Assembly (NCBI RefSeq): GCF_004357985.1 | Contig: NZ_SMTF01000008.1 | Coordinates: 1 to 64,000, forward strand | Length of the DNA: 64,000 nucleotides | Reading direction: 5' to 3' | Source of the DNA: Luteimonas aestuarii | GTDB taxonomy: Bacteria; Pseudomonadota; Gammaproteobacteria; Xanthomonadales; Xanthomonadaceae | Shown: positions 16,462 through 24,706 of the stretch, in pieces | How the letters are laid out: each line of letters starts with the position of its first letter | How positions within the stretch are numbered: the stretch's first letter is position 1 | Program-made: the position numbers and the translations under genes | The notes under the pieces: generated by a model | Told to the model about the DNA's origin: nothing | What the model saw: the letters and a program-made list of their open reading frames with translations, nothing else | Database searches by the model: none

Positions 16462-17346
16462 TCAGTCGCGGTAGCGCTTGAGCAGGTCGCCGTAAGCATC
16501 GATGCGGCGATCGCGCAGGAACGGCCAGATGCGACGGACGTGTTCGCTGCGCTGCAGGTCGATCTCGGCCAACAGGATCGTCGGCTCGCCACCGGCCTGT
16601 GCGATGAACTCGCCCTGCGGCCCGAGCACGTGGCTGTTGCCCCAGAAATCGATGCCGCTGGTGCCGAGCGGCGAAGGCTCGTGGCCGACGCGGTTGCACG
16701 ACAACACCGGCAGGCCGTTGGCCACGGCATGACCGCGATGGCTCAGGATCCACGCATCGCGCTGGCGATCCTTCTCGTCCCGGGCATCGTCCGGGTCCCA
16801 GCCGATGGCGGTGGGATAGAGCAGCACTTCGGCGCCGGCCAGCGCCATCAGCCGTGCGCCTTCCGGATACCACTGGTCCCAGCAGATCAGTACGCCAAGG
16901 CGGCCGACCGAGGTGTCGATGGGTTCGAACCCGAGGTCGCCGGGGGTGAAGTAGAACTTCTCGTAGAAGCCGGGATCATCGGGGATATGCATCTTGCGGT
17001 ACTTGCCGGCAATGCTGCTGTCGGCTTCGAAGACCACGGCGGTGTTGTGGTACAGGCCGGCGGCGCGCCGCTCGAACAGCGACGATACCAGCACTACGCC
17101 GTGCTGCCTGGCCAGCCTCGAAAGACGTTCCGTGCTCGGGCCCGGGATCGGCTCGGCGAGGTCGAACTCGCCGACCGACTCGTGCTGGCAGAAGTACGCG
17201 CCGTTGTGGAGTTCCTGCAGAAGCACGAGCCTTGCGCCGGCTTTCGCGGCCTCGGCGACGCGCGCTTCGATCACGGCCAGGTTGGCCTCGGCATCGCCAT
17301 GGTTGCGCTCCTGGATCAGCGCGACGGGGAGTGTCTTGTTCTTCAT
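16462..17346 (-). CDS. aguB: N-carbamoylputrescine amidase
   Basis: This 294-residue nitrilase-superfamily enzyme hydrolyses N-carbamoylputrescine to putrescine, CO2 and ammonia. The Glu-Lys-Cys triad is intact: Glu45 (LLQELHNG), Lys118 (KYRKMHIPDD) and Cys155 (LICWDQWYPE). Length and motifs match the AguB branch closely. Its partner agmatine deiminase is just upstream on the same strand, separated by a 125-base gap carrying two inverted REP-like palindromes. Confidence 0.95.
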   Translation of the reverse strand: MKNKTLPVALIQERNHGDAEANLAVIEARVAEAAKAGARLVLLQELHNGAYFCQHESVGEFDLAEPIPGPSTERLSRLARQHGVVLVSSLFERRAAGLYHNTAVVFEADSSIAGKYRKMHIPDDPGFYEKFYFTPGDLGFEPIDTSVGRLGVLICWDQWYPEGARLMALAGAEVLLYPTAIGWDPDDARDEKDRQRDAWILSHRGHAVANGLPVLSCNRVGHEPSPLGTSGIDFWGNSHVLGPQGEFIAQAGGEPTILLAEIDLQRSEHVRRIWPFLRDRRIDAYGDLLKRYRD

Positions 17347-17354
17347 GGGGAGAT

Positions 17355-17377
17355 TGTAGGGCGGGTTTCAACCCGCC
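17355..17377 (+). repeat. REP-like palindrome, unit 1 of an inverted pair
   Basis: This 23-base unit begins TGTAGGGCGGGTTT and contains a self-complementary core GGCGGGTTTCAACCCGCC-type hairpin. Its exact reverse complement is at 17454-17476. It lies in the aguB leader. Confidence 0.75.
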
Positions 17378-17453
17378 ATCGTGAGGGCGTCGGCGGTCAT
17401 GCGGCAGAGGGGGCGTGTGGCTGGCTCCACGTCGTGGAGCAAAAAAGATTCCC

Positions 17454-17476
17454 GGCGGGTTGAAACCCGCCCTACA
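17454..17476 (-). repeat. REP-like palindrome, unit 2 of an inverted pair
   Basis: This is the perfect 23-base reverse complement of 17355-17377. It overlaps the stop codon of aguA (17472-17474). On the minus strand the hairpin is followed after 6-7 bases by a run of six T, so it may also work as a terminator or attenuator between aguA and aguB. Such 5'-GTAGG-tagged hairpins are typical of REP elements mobilised by REP-associated tyrosine transposases, none of which is in this window. Confidence 0.75.
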
Positions 17477-18500
17477 CCAGGCCTTTGGGCAGTTGCATGG
17501 TGATGCAGTGCAGGCTGCCGTTCTGCCAGATCAGCGGCCGGCATGGCACTTGCACGATCTCTCGACCAGGGAAGGCCTGCGCCAGCACGGCGGCCGCGCT
17601 GGCGTCGGCCTCGTCGCCATAGGCGGGCATCAGCACCGCGCCATTGACGATCAGGAAGTTGGCGTAGCTGGCCGCAAGCCTGCGCCCATCGTCGATCACG
17701 GGCTTGGCCCAAGGCAGCGGGAAAAGCCGGTAAGGCGCTCCGTCGCGCGTCCGCAGGGCCGCCAGTTCATCGGCCATGGCCTGCAGTTCAACGTAGTGGC
17801 TGTCGGCAGCGTCGTCGCAGGCCTGGAACACGATGGCGTCGGGTGCGGCGAAGCGGGCGAGGGTGTCGATGTGGGCATCGGTATCGTCGCCTTCCAGATA
17901 GCCATGGTCGAGCCACAGCACGCGGTCCTGCGCCAGCCAGGTGGACAGCTTTTCGGTCAGTGCCTGCCGCGAGAGCCCGGGGTGGCGCTCGTGCAGGCAC
18001 TGCCACGTGGTCAGCAGGGTGCCGGCACCGTCGGTCTCGATGGCGCCGCCCTCCAGCGCAAAGTCGATGGCACGCACTTCGCTGTCGTTGAACAGGCCGG
18101 CCGCGTGCAGGTGGCCGACCAGCGCGTCGTCGCGTCCGGCCTCGAACTTGCCGCCCCAGCCGGTGAAGCGGAAGTCGAGCAGGCGAAAGTGGCTGGCGTC
18201 GCGCAAGGTGATCGGGCCGGAGTCGCGCAGCCAGGTATCGTCGTAGGCCGCACCGACGAAGCGCACGCGCGCCATGTCGATGCGGTTCGACGCCAGCCGT
18301 GCCTGCGCATAGCACTCGACATCGTCATCCGCCACGCAGATGACGACCGGCTGGAAGCGGGTGATCGCTTCCACGAGTGCGATATACGTGTCTTCAACCT
18401 CGCCCAGGCGGTCCGCCCAGTCGGTGCCGGCGTGCGGCCACGCGATGAGGATGGCGGACTGGGGCTCCCATTCCGCGGGAAAACGGGCGGTATCGGTCAT
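17472..18500 (-). CDS. aguA: Agmatine deiminase
   Basis: This 342-residue member of the peptidyl-arginine-deiminase-type family converts agmatine to N-carbamoylputrescine and ammonia. Features seen are WPHAGTDW near the N-terminus, the active-site stretch DDTWLRDSGP, FALEGGAIETDG, and the catalytic cysteine at about 332 (NGSLHCITMQ). ATG 18500 is chosen because the family starts near this point; a longer frame adds 19 unlikely residues. The next gene downstream, aguB, completes the route to putrescine. Confidence 0.95.
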   Translation of the reverse strand: MTDTARFPAEWEPQSAILIAWPHAGTDWADRLGEVEDTYIALVEAITRFQPVVICVADDDVECYAQARLASNRIDMARVRFVGAAYDDTWLRDSGPITLRDASHFRLLDFRFTGWGGKFEAGRDDALVGHLHAAGLFNDSEVRAIDFALEGGAIETDGAGTLLTTWQCLHERHPGLSRQALTEKLSTWLAQDRVLWLDHGYLEGDDTDAHIDTLARFAAPDAIVFQACDDAADSHYVELQAMADELAALRTRDGAPYRLFPLPWAKPVIDDGRRLAASYANFLIVNGAVLMPAYGDEADASAAAVLAQAFPGREIVQVPCRPLIWQNGSLHCITMQLPKGLV

Positions 18501-18563
18501 TGGAACAGCGGTGTGTCGCGTGGGGTGGTGCGGATTATGCGCGACCACCCACGCCAAACCTAC

Positions 18564-18908
18564 TCAGCGGATGGCAGGCTTCGGTCCTACTTCCTCCGGC
18601 GACGCCTGGTTCACCACCGCATCGATGACCCGGTCGCGCTCGAAATACACCGTGAACTGCGGATACGACCAGCGGTTGATCGTTGGCCACTGGCGCTTCT
18701 GGCCGCCACGCGGGTCGAGCCTGCTGGCCGGCGCGCCGAAGCGGGCTTCGACCTGCTGCATGGTCATGCCGCGTGCCGGCATGGGTACGGTGGCCGCCTG
18801 GCTGCGCTCGATCAGGAGAGTGTCGGCGAATGCCAAAGGTGCGGCGCCGAGCAGGGCGACGCCGAGCGCGGCGGACAGCAGGACGGGCGGGCGGGGCAGG
18901 CGATGCAT
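18564..18908 (-). CDS. Small periplasmic protein of unknown function
   Basis: This 114-residue protein has a clear signal peptide (cleavage probably after AFA, residue ~28). A short domain with the motif GMTMQQVEARFGAP follows, resembling the helix of SmpA/OmlA (BamE)-like folds, and then a YPQFTVYFERDRVIDAV strand pair. It carries no lipobox. It appears conserved-looking and well formed, but I know no function for it. It lies upstream of aguA in the same direction with a 63-base gap. Confidence 0.8.
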   Translation of the reverse strand: MHRLPRPPVLLSAALGVALLGAAPLAFADTLLIERSQAATVPMPARGMTMQQVEARFGAPASRLDPRGGQKRQWPTINRWSYPQFTVYFERDRVIDAVVNQASPEEVGPKPAIR

Positions 18909-19062
18909 GGCAGGCTCCTCTGGTCGGCGATCACGCCGAGACGGTCAGACCGGCGTTGTATCAGATTGTGTGCCGCGGTGCGGTCAAGCGGGCCGGAATG
19001 CTGGCCCGGTCACGTTTCGATGGCCGTCCCTGACAATGTTCGCGCGCCGATCCGGAAATACG

Positions 19063-19086
19063 AAAGGCCGCATCGCTGCGGCCTTC
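19063..19086 (-). terminator. Hairpin terminator downstream of rpmJ
   Basis: AAGGCCGCA and TGCGGCCTT pair perfectly around TCGC about 42 bases after the rpmJ stop. Read on the minus strand it is followed by a short T-rich stretch (TTTC), so termination of rpmJ is plausible though the T-tract is weak. Confidence 0.55.
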
Positions 19087-19127
19087 CGGTGTGTTGCAAC
19101 GCCATTGGCCAGTGCCGGGGCGTGCGA

Positions 19128-19253
19128 TCAGCGCTGGCGCGCCTTGAATCGCGGATTGGACTTGCAGATCACGAAGACCTTGCCACGGCGACGAACGACC
19201 TTGCAGTCGCGGTGACGGGCCTTCGCCGATTTCAGGGAGGACAGGACCTTCAT
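19128..19253 (-). CDS. rpmJ: 50S ribosomal protein L36
   Basis: This 41-residue basic protein ([20 protein letters not shown] and on) matches the longer L36 form (YkgO/L36B-like). It has a single Cys-x-Cys-like remnant (DCKVV and ICKSN) rather than the four zinc-binding cysteines of classical L36, so it is the zinc-independent type. It stands alone, with its own promoter (TTGAAT-18-TATAAT) upstream and a hairpin downstream. Confidence 0.93.
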   Translation of the reverse strand: MKVLSSLKSAKARHRDCKVVRRRGKVFVICKSNPRFKARQR

Positions 19254-19292
19254 GACAGACCTCAAAAGCGGTGGGTGAAAACGAAGCCCGCA

Positions 19293-19322
19293 ATTATAGC
19301 GGGCATTCCTCTGGCGATTCAA
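19293..19322 (-). promoter_or_regulatory. Sigma-70-type promoter of rpmJ
   Basis: Reading the minus strand, TTGAAT (19322-19317) and a perfect TATAAT (19298-19293) are 18 bases apart, about 40 bases upstream of the rpmJ start. The TATAAT lies within a GCCCGC/GCGGGC inverted repeat. Confidence 0.7.
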
Positions 19323-19340
19323 GTCTTTGCCGGGCTCGGA

Positions 19341-19346
19341 TAGAAT
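19341..19346 (+). promoter_or_regulatory. Probable -10 box of cmk
   Basis: TAGAAT lies 37-42 bases before the cmk start. The region 17 bases upstream has only a weak -35 (TTCAAG), shared with the back-to-back rpmJ promoter. Confidence 0.5.
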
Positions 19347-19382
19347 CCCGGAGAACCGAAAAGGCGGATGAGGATGGTTGGC

Positions 19383-20057
19383 ATGCCCGAGCAGGCGATA
19401 CCGGTATTGACCATCGACGGCCCGTCGGGCTCCGGCAAGGGGACGATCAGCCGGCAGGTCGCCGCCCGCCTGGGATGGCATTACCTCGATTCCGGGGCAC
19501 TGTACCGCGCGATCGGCGTGGCGGCAGGCTGGGCCGACCTGGACCTGGACGACGCCGGCGCACTGGTGCGCTGCACCTTCGATACCGAGATTGGCTTCCG
19601 CGAGGTGCCCGGCGGCGACCTGCGGGTGCTCGTCAACGGCCATGACGCCACCGACGAGCTGCGTACCGAGACCGCCGGGGCTGCCGCGTCCGCGATCGCA
19701 GCGATTCCCGAGGTGCGCGCCGCCCTCAAGGACCGGCAGCGGGCGTTCCGCCGGGCCCCGGGGCTGGTGGCGGACGGGCGCGACATGGGGACGGTGATCT
19801 TTCCGGACGCCCCGTTCAAGGTGTTCCTGACCGCCAGCGCCGGGGAGCGTGCTGAAAGGCGCTATAAGCAGTTGAAAGACAAAGGGGTTTCCGTCACAAT
19901 TGACGGTCTGCTTCGCGAGATCCTCGCCCGCGACGCCCGCGACGCCAGTCGCACAGTGGCTCCCTTGAGGCCGGCCGAAGACGCCGTCCACATCGACACC
20001 ACCGGCCTTGGCATCGATGCGGTGGTCGCGCGCGTGCTGTCCATCGTGACGCCGTAG
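19383..20057 (+). CDS. cmk: Cytidylate kinase
   Basis: This enzyme phosphorylates CMP and dCMP with ATP. The P-loop is GPSGSGKGT close to the N-terminus, followed by [12 protein letters not shown] and [15 protein letters not shown], all diagnostic for CMP kinase, and the C-terminus has the expected length (~224 residues). ATG 19383 is preferred, with GAGG at 19370-19373 and the family's usual short N-terminus; ATG 19368 and 19374 are in frame. It precedes rpsA, as in many gammaproteobacteria. Confidence 0.95.
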   Translation: MPEQAIPVLTIDGPSGSGKGTISRQVAARLGWHYLDSGALYRAIGVAAGWADLDLDDAGALVRCTFDTEIGFREVPGGDLRVLVNGHDATDELRTETAGAAASAIAAIPEVRAALKDRQRAFRRAPGLVADGRDMGTVIFPDAPFKVFLTASAGERAERRYKQLKDKGVSVTIDGLLREILARDARDASRTVAPLRPAEDAVHIDTTGLGIDAVVARVLSIVTP

Positions 20058-20076
20058 CCGCAGCGGAGCTGCGGCT
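20056..20076 (+). terminator. Hairpin after cmk
   Basis: AGCCGCAG and CTGCGGCT form an 8-bp stem around CGGAG right at the cmk stop. There is no T-tract, so it could be a weak or Rho-assisted terminator, or the start of the structured ~230-base rpsA leader, which otherwise shows no gene. Confidence 0.4.
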
Positions 20077-20309
20077 GCTCCGGCTTCCTTCCTTTGCAAG
20101 GGGAAGGCAAGGGCGGGGTGGTGTCCGGGCGCAGTCGAGATCGAACGGCAGCAGAAACAGGCCCGCAGGGAGATGTCTCCATGCGGTTTTTCCAACCACA
20201 ACACTCACGGCCACACGCAATCCCGCGCAGGCCGACAACGGGTGGACCGCAGGCAACACGGGAAGGTTCCCGCCGCCGCGGTCTGTGTCATCAACCGAGA
20301 TTTTCCCCA

Positions 20310-22001
20310 ATGACCGAATCATTCGCAGAACTGTTCGAACAGAGCCAGAACAACCTGGCCAAGCTGAAGCCCGGCGCCATCGTCACCGGTACCGTGGTGC
20401 AGGTGCGCACCGACGTGGTCGTGATCAACGCCGGCCTCAAGTCCGAAGGCATCGTGCCGATCGAACAGTTCCGTAACGACGACGGCGAGATCGACGTCGC
20501 CGAAGGCGACATCGTCAAGGTCGCCCTCGACTCCCTCGAGAACGGCTTCGGCGAGACCGTGCTGTCGCGCGAGAAGGCCAAGCGCGCCATGGTGTGGGAC
20601 GAGCTGGAAGAAGCGCTCGAGAAGAACGAAACCATCGTCGGCAAGATCAGCGGCAAGGTGAAGGGCGGTTTCACCGTCGACATCAAGGACGTCCGCGCGT
20701 TCCTGCCCGGTTCGCTGGTGGACGTGCGCCCGGTGCGCGACCCGGTGTACCTGGAAGGCAAGGAACTCGAGTTCAAGCTCATCAAGCTGGACCGCAAGCG
20801 CAACAACGTGGTCGTCTCCCGCCGCGCGGTGGTCGAGAGCGAGCACTCCGAAGAGCGCGAGCAGCTGATGGAGAAGCTGGTCGAGGGCGCCAAGCTCAAG
20901 GGCGTGGTCAAGAACCTCACCGACTACGGCGCGTTCGTGGACCTGGGCGGCATCGACGGCCTGCTGCACATCACCGACATGGCCTGGAAGCGCGTGCGCC
21001 ATCCGTCCGAAGTGGTGGAAGTGGGCCAGGAGCTCGACGTCCGCGTGCTGAAGTACGACCGCGAGCGCAACCGCGTTTCGCTGGGCCTGAAGCAGCTGGG
21101 CGAGGATCCGTGGGACAACATCGCCCGTCGCTACCCGGCCAACACCCGCGTGTTCGGCAAGGTCTCCAACGTGACCGACTACGGCGCGTTCGTCGAGATC
21201 GAGCCGGGCGTGGAAGGCCTGGTGCACGTGTCCGAGATGGACTGGACCAACAAGAACGTCAATCCGTCCAAGGTGGTGCAGGTCGGCGACGAGCTGGAAG
21301 TGATGGTGCTGGACGTGGATGAAGAGCGTCGCCGCATCTCGCTGGGCATCAAGCAGGTCACCAGCAACCCGTGGGAAACCTTCGCCGCGATCCACAAGAA
21401 GGGCGACAAGGTGGAAGGCCAGATCAAGTCGATCACCGACTTCGGCGTGTTCATCGGCCTGGACGGCGGCATCGACGGCCTGATCCACCTGTCCGACATC
21501 ACCTGGAACACAACCGGCGAGGACATCGTCCGCAACTTCAAGAAGGGCGACACGCTGGAAGCCGTGGTGCTGGCCGTGGACCCGGAGCGCGAGCGCATCT
21601 CGCTGGGCGTCAAGCAGCTGGAGCAGGACCCCTACGGCCAGTTCCTGGCGTCGCACCCGCGTGGTTCGAAGGTCAGCGGCACGGTGAAGGAAGTCGACGC
21701 CAAGGGCGCGGTCATCGACATGGGCGACGGCGTGGAAGGCTACGTCGCCGCGCGCGACATCAGCGACGAGCGCATCGACGACGCCAGCCAGCACCTGAAG
21801 GTCGGCGACACCATCGAGGCCAAGTACCTGGGCCAGGACCGCAAGGGACGTACCCTGCAGCTGTCGATCAAGGCAAAGGACGAGGCGGAGACCGCCGAAA
21901 GCCTGGCCGAGTACAACAAGCAGGCGTCGGAAGCCTCCAGCGGCACCACCAAGCTCGGCGCGCTGCTGCGTGAGCAGCTGGAAGGCAGCAAGTCCGAGTA
22001 A
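20310..22001 (+). CDS. rpsA: 30S ribosomal protein S1
   Basis: This 563-residue protein has six S1 RNA-binding repeats, visible from recurrent [53 protein letters not shown] and similar strands. The start [13 protein letters not shown] matches the family; it is preceded by only a weak purine stretch (GAGA), as is usual for rpsA, which is autoregulated through a structured leader. It binds mRNA on the small subunit. It is followed by a strong terminator hairpin and ihfB. Confidence 0.97.
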   Translation: MTESFAELFEQSQNNLAKLKPGAIVTGTVVQVRTDVVVINAGLKSEGIVPIEQFRNDDGEIDVAEGDIVKVALDSLENGFGETVLSREKAKRAMVWDELEEALEKNETIVGKISGKVKGGFTVDIKDVRAFLPGSLVDVRPVRDPVYLEGKELEFKLIKLDRKRNNVVVSRRAVVESEHSEEREQLMEKLVEGAKLKGVVKNLTDYGAFVDLGGIDGLLHITDMAWKRVRHPSEVVEVGQELDVRVLKYDRERNRVSLGLKQLGEDPWDNIARRYPANTRVFGKVSNVTDYGAFVEIEPGVEGLVHVSEMDWTNKNVNPSKVVQVGDELEVMVLDVDEERRRISLGIKQVTSNPWETFAAIHKKGDKVEGQIKSITDFGVFIGLDGGIDGLIHLSDITWNTTGEDIVRNFKKGDTLEAVVLAVDPERERISLGVKQLEQDPYGQFLASHPRGSKVSGTVKEVDAKGAVIDMGDGVEGYVAARDISDERIDDASQHLKVGDTIEAKYLGQDRKGRTLQLSIKAKDEAETAESLAEYNKQASEASSGTTKLGALLREQLEGSKSE

Positions 22002-22011
22002 GGGAGTCCGG

Positions 22012-22044
22012 AAGCGGCCCGGGACGATCCCGGGCCGCTTTCCT
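22012..22044 (+). terminator. Strong hairpin after rpsA
   Basis: A perfect 13-bp stem, AAGCGGCCCGGGA with TCCCGGGCCGCTT around CGA, is followed by TCCTCGTTGT. It is the likely rpsA terminator, 11 bases beyond the stop, partly leaky because ihfB follows closely. Confidence 0.75.
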
Positions 22045-22070
22045 CGTTGTATGACGTGGGCTTGGGGACC

Positions 22071-22373
22071 ATGACCAAATCGGAACTGATCGAGATCCTG
22101 ACCCAGCGCCAGGCACACCTCAAGGCCGACGATGTCGACTTGGCGGTGAAGTCGCTGCTCGAGATGATGGCGACGTCGCTGGCCGACGGGAACCGGATCG
22201 AGATCCGTGGCTTCGGCAGCTTCTCCCTGCATTTCCGCCCGCCGCGTACCGGTCGCAACCCGAAGACGGGCGATCCCGTGTCGCTGCCGGGCAAGCATGT
22301 CCCGCATTTCAAGCCGGGCAAGGAACTGCGCGAGCAGGTGACCGACGTGGTGCCGTTGCCGTCCGAGGAGTGA
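22071..22373 (+). CDS. ihfB: Integration host factor subunit beta
   Basis: This 100-residue DNA-bending protein starts [14 protein letters not shown] and has the HU/IHF beta-arm signature [26 protein letters not shown] with the conserved proline-containing arm tip. It pairs with IhfA, encoded elsewhere, to bend DNA for transcription and recombination. ATG 22071 is chosen over TTG 22047 from family length. rpsA-ihfB order is standard. Confidence 0.96.
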   Translation: MTKSELIEILTQRQAHLKADDVDLAVKSLLEMMATSLADGNRIEIRGFGSFSLHFRPPRTGRNPKTGDPVSLPGKHVPHFKPGKELREQVTDVVPLPSEE

Positions 22374-22505
22374 GCCGGCCGGTGGCGTCGCGCTGGGCTA
22401 AGCTAGGCGGCGCATGACTTTGAACCCTACCTACGACGGGTGCGTTTCCGCGATGGCGCGGGGATGTGGTTGCGCGCGTGCGTCGATATCGATGGAGCCC
22501 GCCCG

Positions 22506-23687
22506 ATGATGGCGTTCGTGACCGAGTGGTTCTGGTTCTTCCTGTTGCTGCCGATCGCCGCGCTCAGCGGATGGGTCATCGGCCGACGCGGTGGAGAGCG
22601 GCACAGCGATACCCAGGTCAGCCGGCTGTCCACGACCTATTTCCGTGGCCTGAACTACCTGCTCAACGAGCAGCCCGACAAGGCGATCGAGCTGTTCCTG
22701 CACATCGCCGAGCTCGACAAGGACACGTTCGAGACGCAGGTTGCGCTCGGTCACCTGTTCCGGCGCCGTGGTGAAGTCGACCGCGCCATCCGCCTGCACC
22801 AGGGCCTGGTGCAGCGCCCGGACCTGAGCGACCAGCAGAAGGTGCAGGCGATGCTGGCGCTGGGCGAGGACTACATGAAGTCTGGCCTGCTGGACCGGGC
22901 CGAGGTGGTGTTCACCGACCTGGCGCGGATCGACCAGCGCGCGCCGCAGGCCTTGAAGCACCTGATCGGCATCTACCAGGCCGAACGCGACTGGGCCAAG
23001 GCCATCGACAACGCCACCCGCTACGAAGCAGTGACCGGCGAACCGATGGGCAAGCTGGTCGCGCAGTTCGAGTGCGAACTGGCCGACCGCTTGCGCGTGG
23101 CCGGGGATGCCGATGCCGCGCGTGCGGCAGTAGCGCGCGCCTATGCAGCCGATTCCAACTCGGTGCGGGCCGGCATCCTCGAGGGAAAGCTCGAACTCGA
23201 CGCCGGCAACGACAAGGCCGCCATCCGTGCCTACGAGCGCGCTGCGCGGCATGATCCGGATTTCCTGCCCGAAGTCATGCCATCCCTCCTGGCCGCCTAC
23301 AACCGTGCGGGCGACACGCCGGGCGCGCGCAAGTTCCTGGCCGAGATGAGCGAGCACTACCGCGGCATCGCACCGGTGCTGGCATTGACCCGGTTGGTCG
23401 AAGCGGAGGAGGGCGTGCCTGCGGCGCGCAAGTACCTGTCCCATGAGCTGAAGGACCGGCCGTCGGTGCGTGGTGAAGCGGCGCTGATCGACCTCACCCT
23501 GGTCGAGGGACGCGACCACGAGGCGACCCTGCGCGACCTGCGCCTGATCACCGAGCAGCTGCTGGTACGCAATCCCAGCTACCGCTGCAACCGCTGCGGT
23601 TTCGGCGCGCGTACGCACCATTGGCAGTGCCCCAGTTGCAAGGAATGGGGCTCGATCAAGCCCCTGCTGAATTACGCCGTGGTCTGA
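22506..23687 (+). CDS. lapB: Lipopolysaccharide assembly protein B (tetratricopeptide, rubredoxin-like tail)
   Basis: This 393-residue protein has an N-terminal membrane anchor (WFWFFLLLPIAALSGW), a series of tetratricopeptide repeats (about 60-350), and a C-terminal rubredoxin-like zinc/iron site (CNRCGFGARTHHWQCPSCKEWGS), exactly the LapB/YciM architecture. LapB controls LpxC turnover and LPS assembly at the inner membrane. GGAG at 22494-22497 sits 8 bases before ATG 22506 (ATG 22509 is next). The usual upstream partner lapA is absent: only 132 bases separate it from ihfB. Confidence 0.95.
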   Translation: MMAFVTEWFWFFLLLPIAALSGWVIGRRGGERHSDTQVSRLSTTYFRGLNYLLNEQPDKAIELFLHIAELDKDTFETQVALGHLFRRRGEVDRAIRLHQGLVQRPDLSDQQKVQAMLALGEDYMKSGLLDRAEVVFTDLARIDQRAPQALKHLIGIYQAERDWAKAIDNATRYEAVTGEPMGKLVAQFECELADRLRVAGDADAARAAVARAYAADSNSVRAGILEGKLELDAGNDKAAIRAYERAARHDPDFLPEVMPSLLAAYNRAGDTPGARKFLAEMSEHYRGIAPVLALTRLVEAEEGVPAARKYLSHELKDRPSVRGEAALIDLTLVEGRDHEATLRDLRLITEQLLVRNPSYRCNRCGFGARTHHWQCPSCKEWGSIKPLLNYAVV

Positions 23688-23688
23688 C

Positions 23689-24687
23689 GTGGAAAACTGG
23701 AGCGTGCTGGCTGGCTGGCTGGCGCTACACCTGTCGATCGGACTTGCCGGGACATGGCTGGCGCGTCGCTATGCATTGCGTCGCAATCTCATGGATCAGC
23801 CAGGCGAGCGGCGCAGCCACGCCCAGGCGACCCCGCGCGGCGGCGGTGTTTCCATCGTGGTGTCGATGCTGCTAGCAATGGTGCTCCTAGCTGCGTATGC
23901 GCCAGGGTTCGCGATATCCCTCACGCTGGCAGGGAGCGGTCTGGCCCTGGTGGCCGGAATCGGCTGGATCGACGACCACAGGCCGCTGCCGGCCTCGCTC
24001 CGGCTCGTGGTCCACGCCGTGGCTGCCGCCCTGCTTGCGCTGTCCGTACTGGACGCGGGAGGTGGTGTGCCGGGTGCCGTCGGGGCGTTCATCGCGGCGA
24101 TGGTGCTGGTGAACGTCTGGAACTTCATGGACGGCATCGACAGCTTGGCGGCCAGCCAGGCACTCTTGGTGGCATTGGGGTGCGTGCTGTTCACGGCCCC
24201 CGGGGCTCTTGCGTGGTTTGCGATGGCGCTGGCGGCTGCAACGGCCGGTTTCCTGCCGTTCAACCTGCCGCGCGCCAGGATTTTCCTTGGGGACGTGGGG
24301 AGCGGTGCGCTCGGGTTCGGCATGGCCGTGCTGGTGGTGGGGGCCTGGCTGCCGGTCGGGCAAGCACAGAATCCGTGGCTGCTGCTCTTGCCGCTGACGG
24401 CGTTCCTGATTGACGCATCCTTGACACTTGGGAGGCGCATGCTTCGGAGGGAACGGTGGTGGGAGCCCCATGTACAGCATGCGTACCAGGTCTGTTCGCG
24501 GCGTATTGGCAGGCACGGCCCGGTGGCCATTGCCTACGGAGGGTGGACGCTGGCTATGGTCACGCTCATGCTGACCGCTCGTTCATTTAACGCTCCGGTT
24601 ACAATTGGCATGATCGTGGCGTCGTGGCTCGCCGGGGGGGCGATCTGGCTGCGATCGCAGGACCACCGCCCCCCTCCCCATCGATGA
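23689..24687 (+). CDS. WecA/MraY-family glycosyl-1-phosphate transferase
   Basis: This 332-residue multi-pass protein shows the family motifs: GWIDDHRPL, NVWNFMDGIDS (catalytic Asp region), IFLGDVGSGALGF and the cytosolic EPHVQHAYQ loop, the HxH-type motif of WecA-like enzymes. It should transfer a sugar-1-phosphate from a UDP-sugar to undecaprenyl phosphate, starting an O-antigen or exopolysaccharide unit. It begins with GTG one base after the lapB stop, so they are probably one transcript. The sugar is likely an N-acetylated hexosamine or 6-deoxy derivative given the next gene. Confidence 0.92.
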   Translation: MENWSVLAGWLALHLSIGLAGTWLARRYALRRNLMDQPGERRSHAQATPRGGGVSIVVSMLLAMVLLAAYAPGFAISLTLAGSGLALVAGIGWIDDHRPLPASLRLVVHAVAAALLALSVLDAGGGVPGAVGAFIAAMVLVNVWNFMDGIDSLAASQALLVALGCVLFTAPGALAWFAMALAAATAGFLPFNLPRARIFLGDVGSGALGFGMAVLVVGAWLPVGQAQNPWLLLLPLTAFLIDASLTLGRRMLRRERWWEPHVQHAYQVCSRRIGRHGPVAIAYGGWTLAMVTLMLTARSFNAPVTIGMIVASWLAGGAIWLRSQDHRPPPHR

Positions 24688-24706
24688 TCAACCCAAGGCT
24701 GGGATC

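Noticed and set aside
20319-22307. 662-codon minus-strand frame opposite rpsA and ihfB
   Set aside because: Repetitive His/Asp/Leu composition mirrors the S1 repeats; no domain or ribosome binding site.
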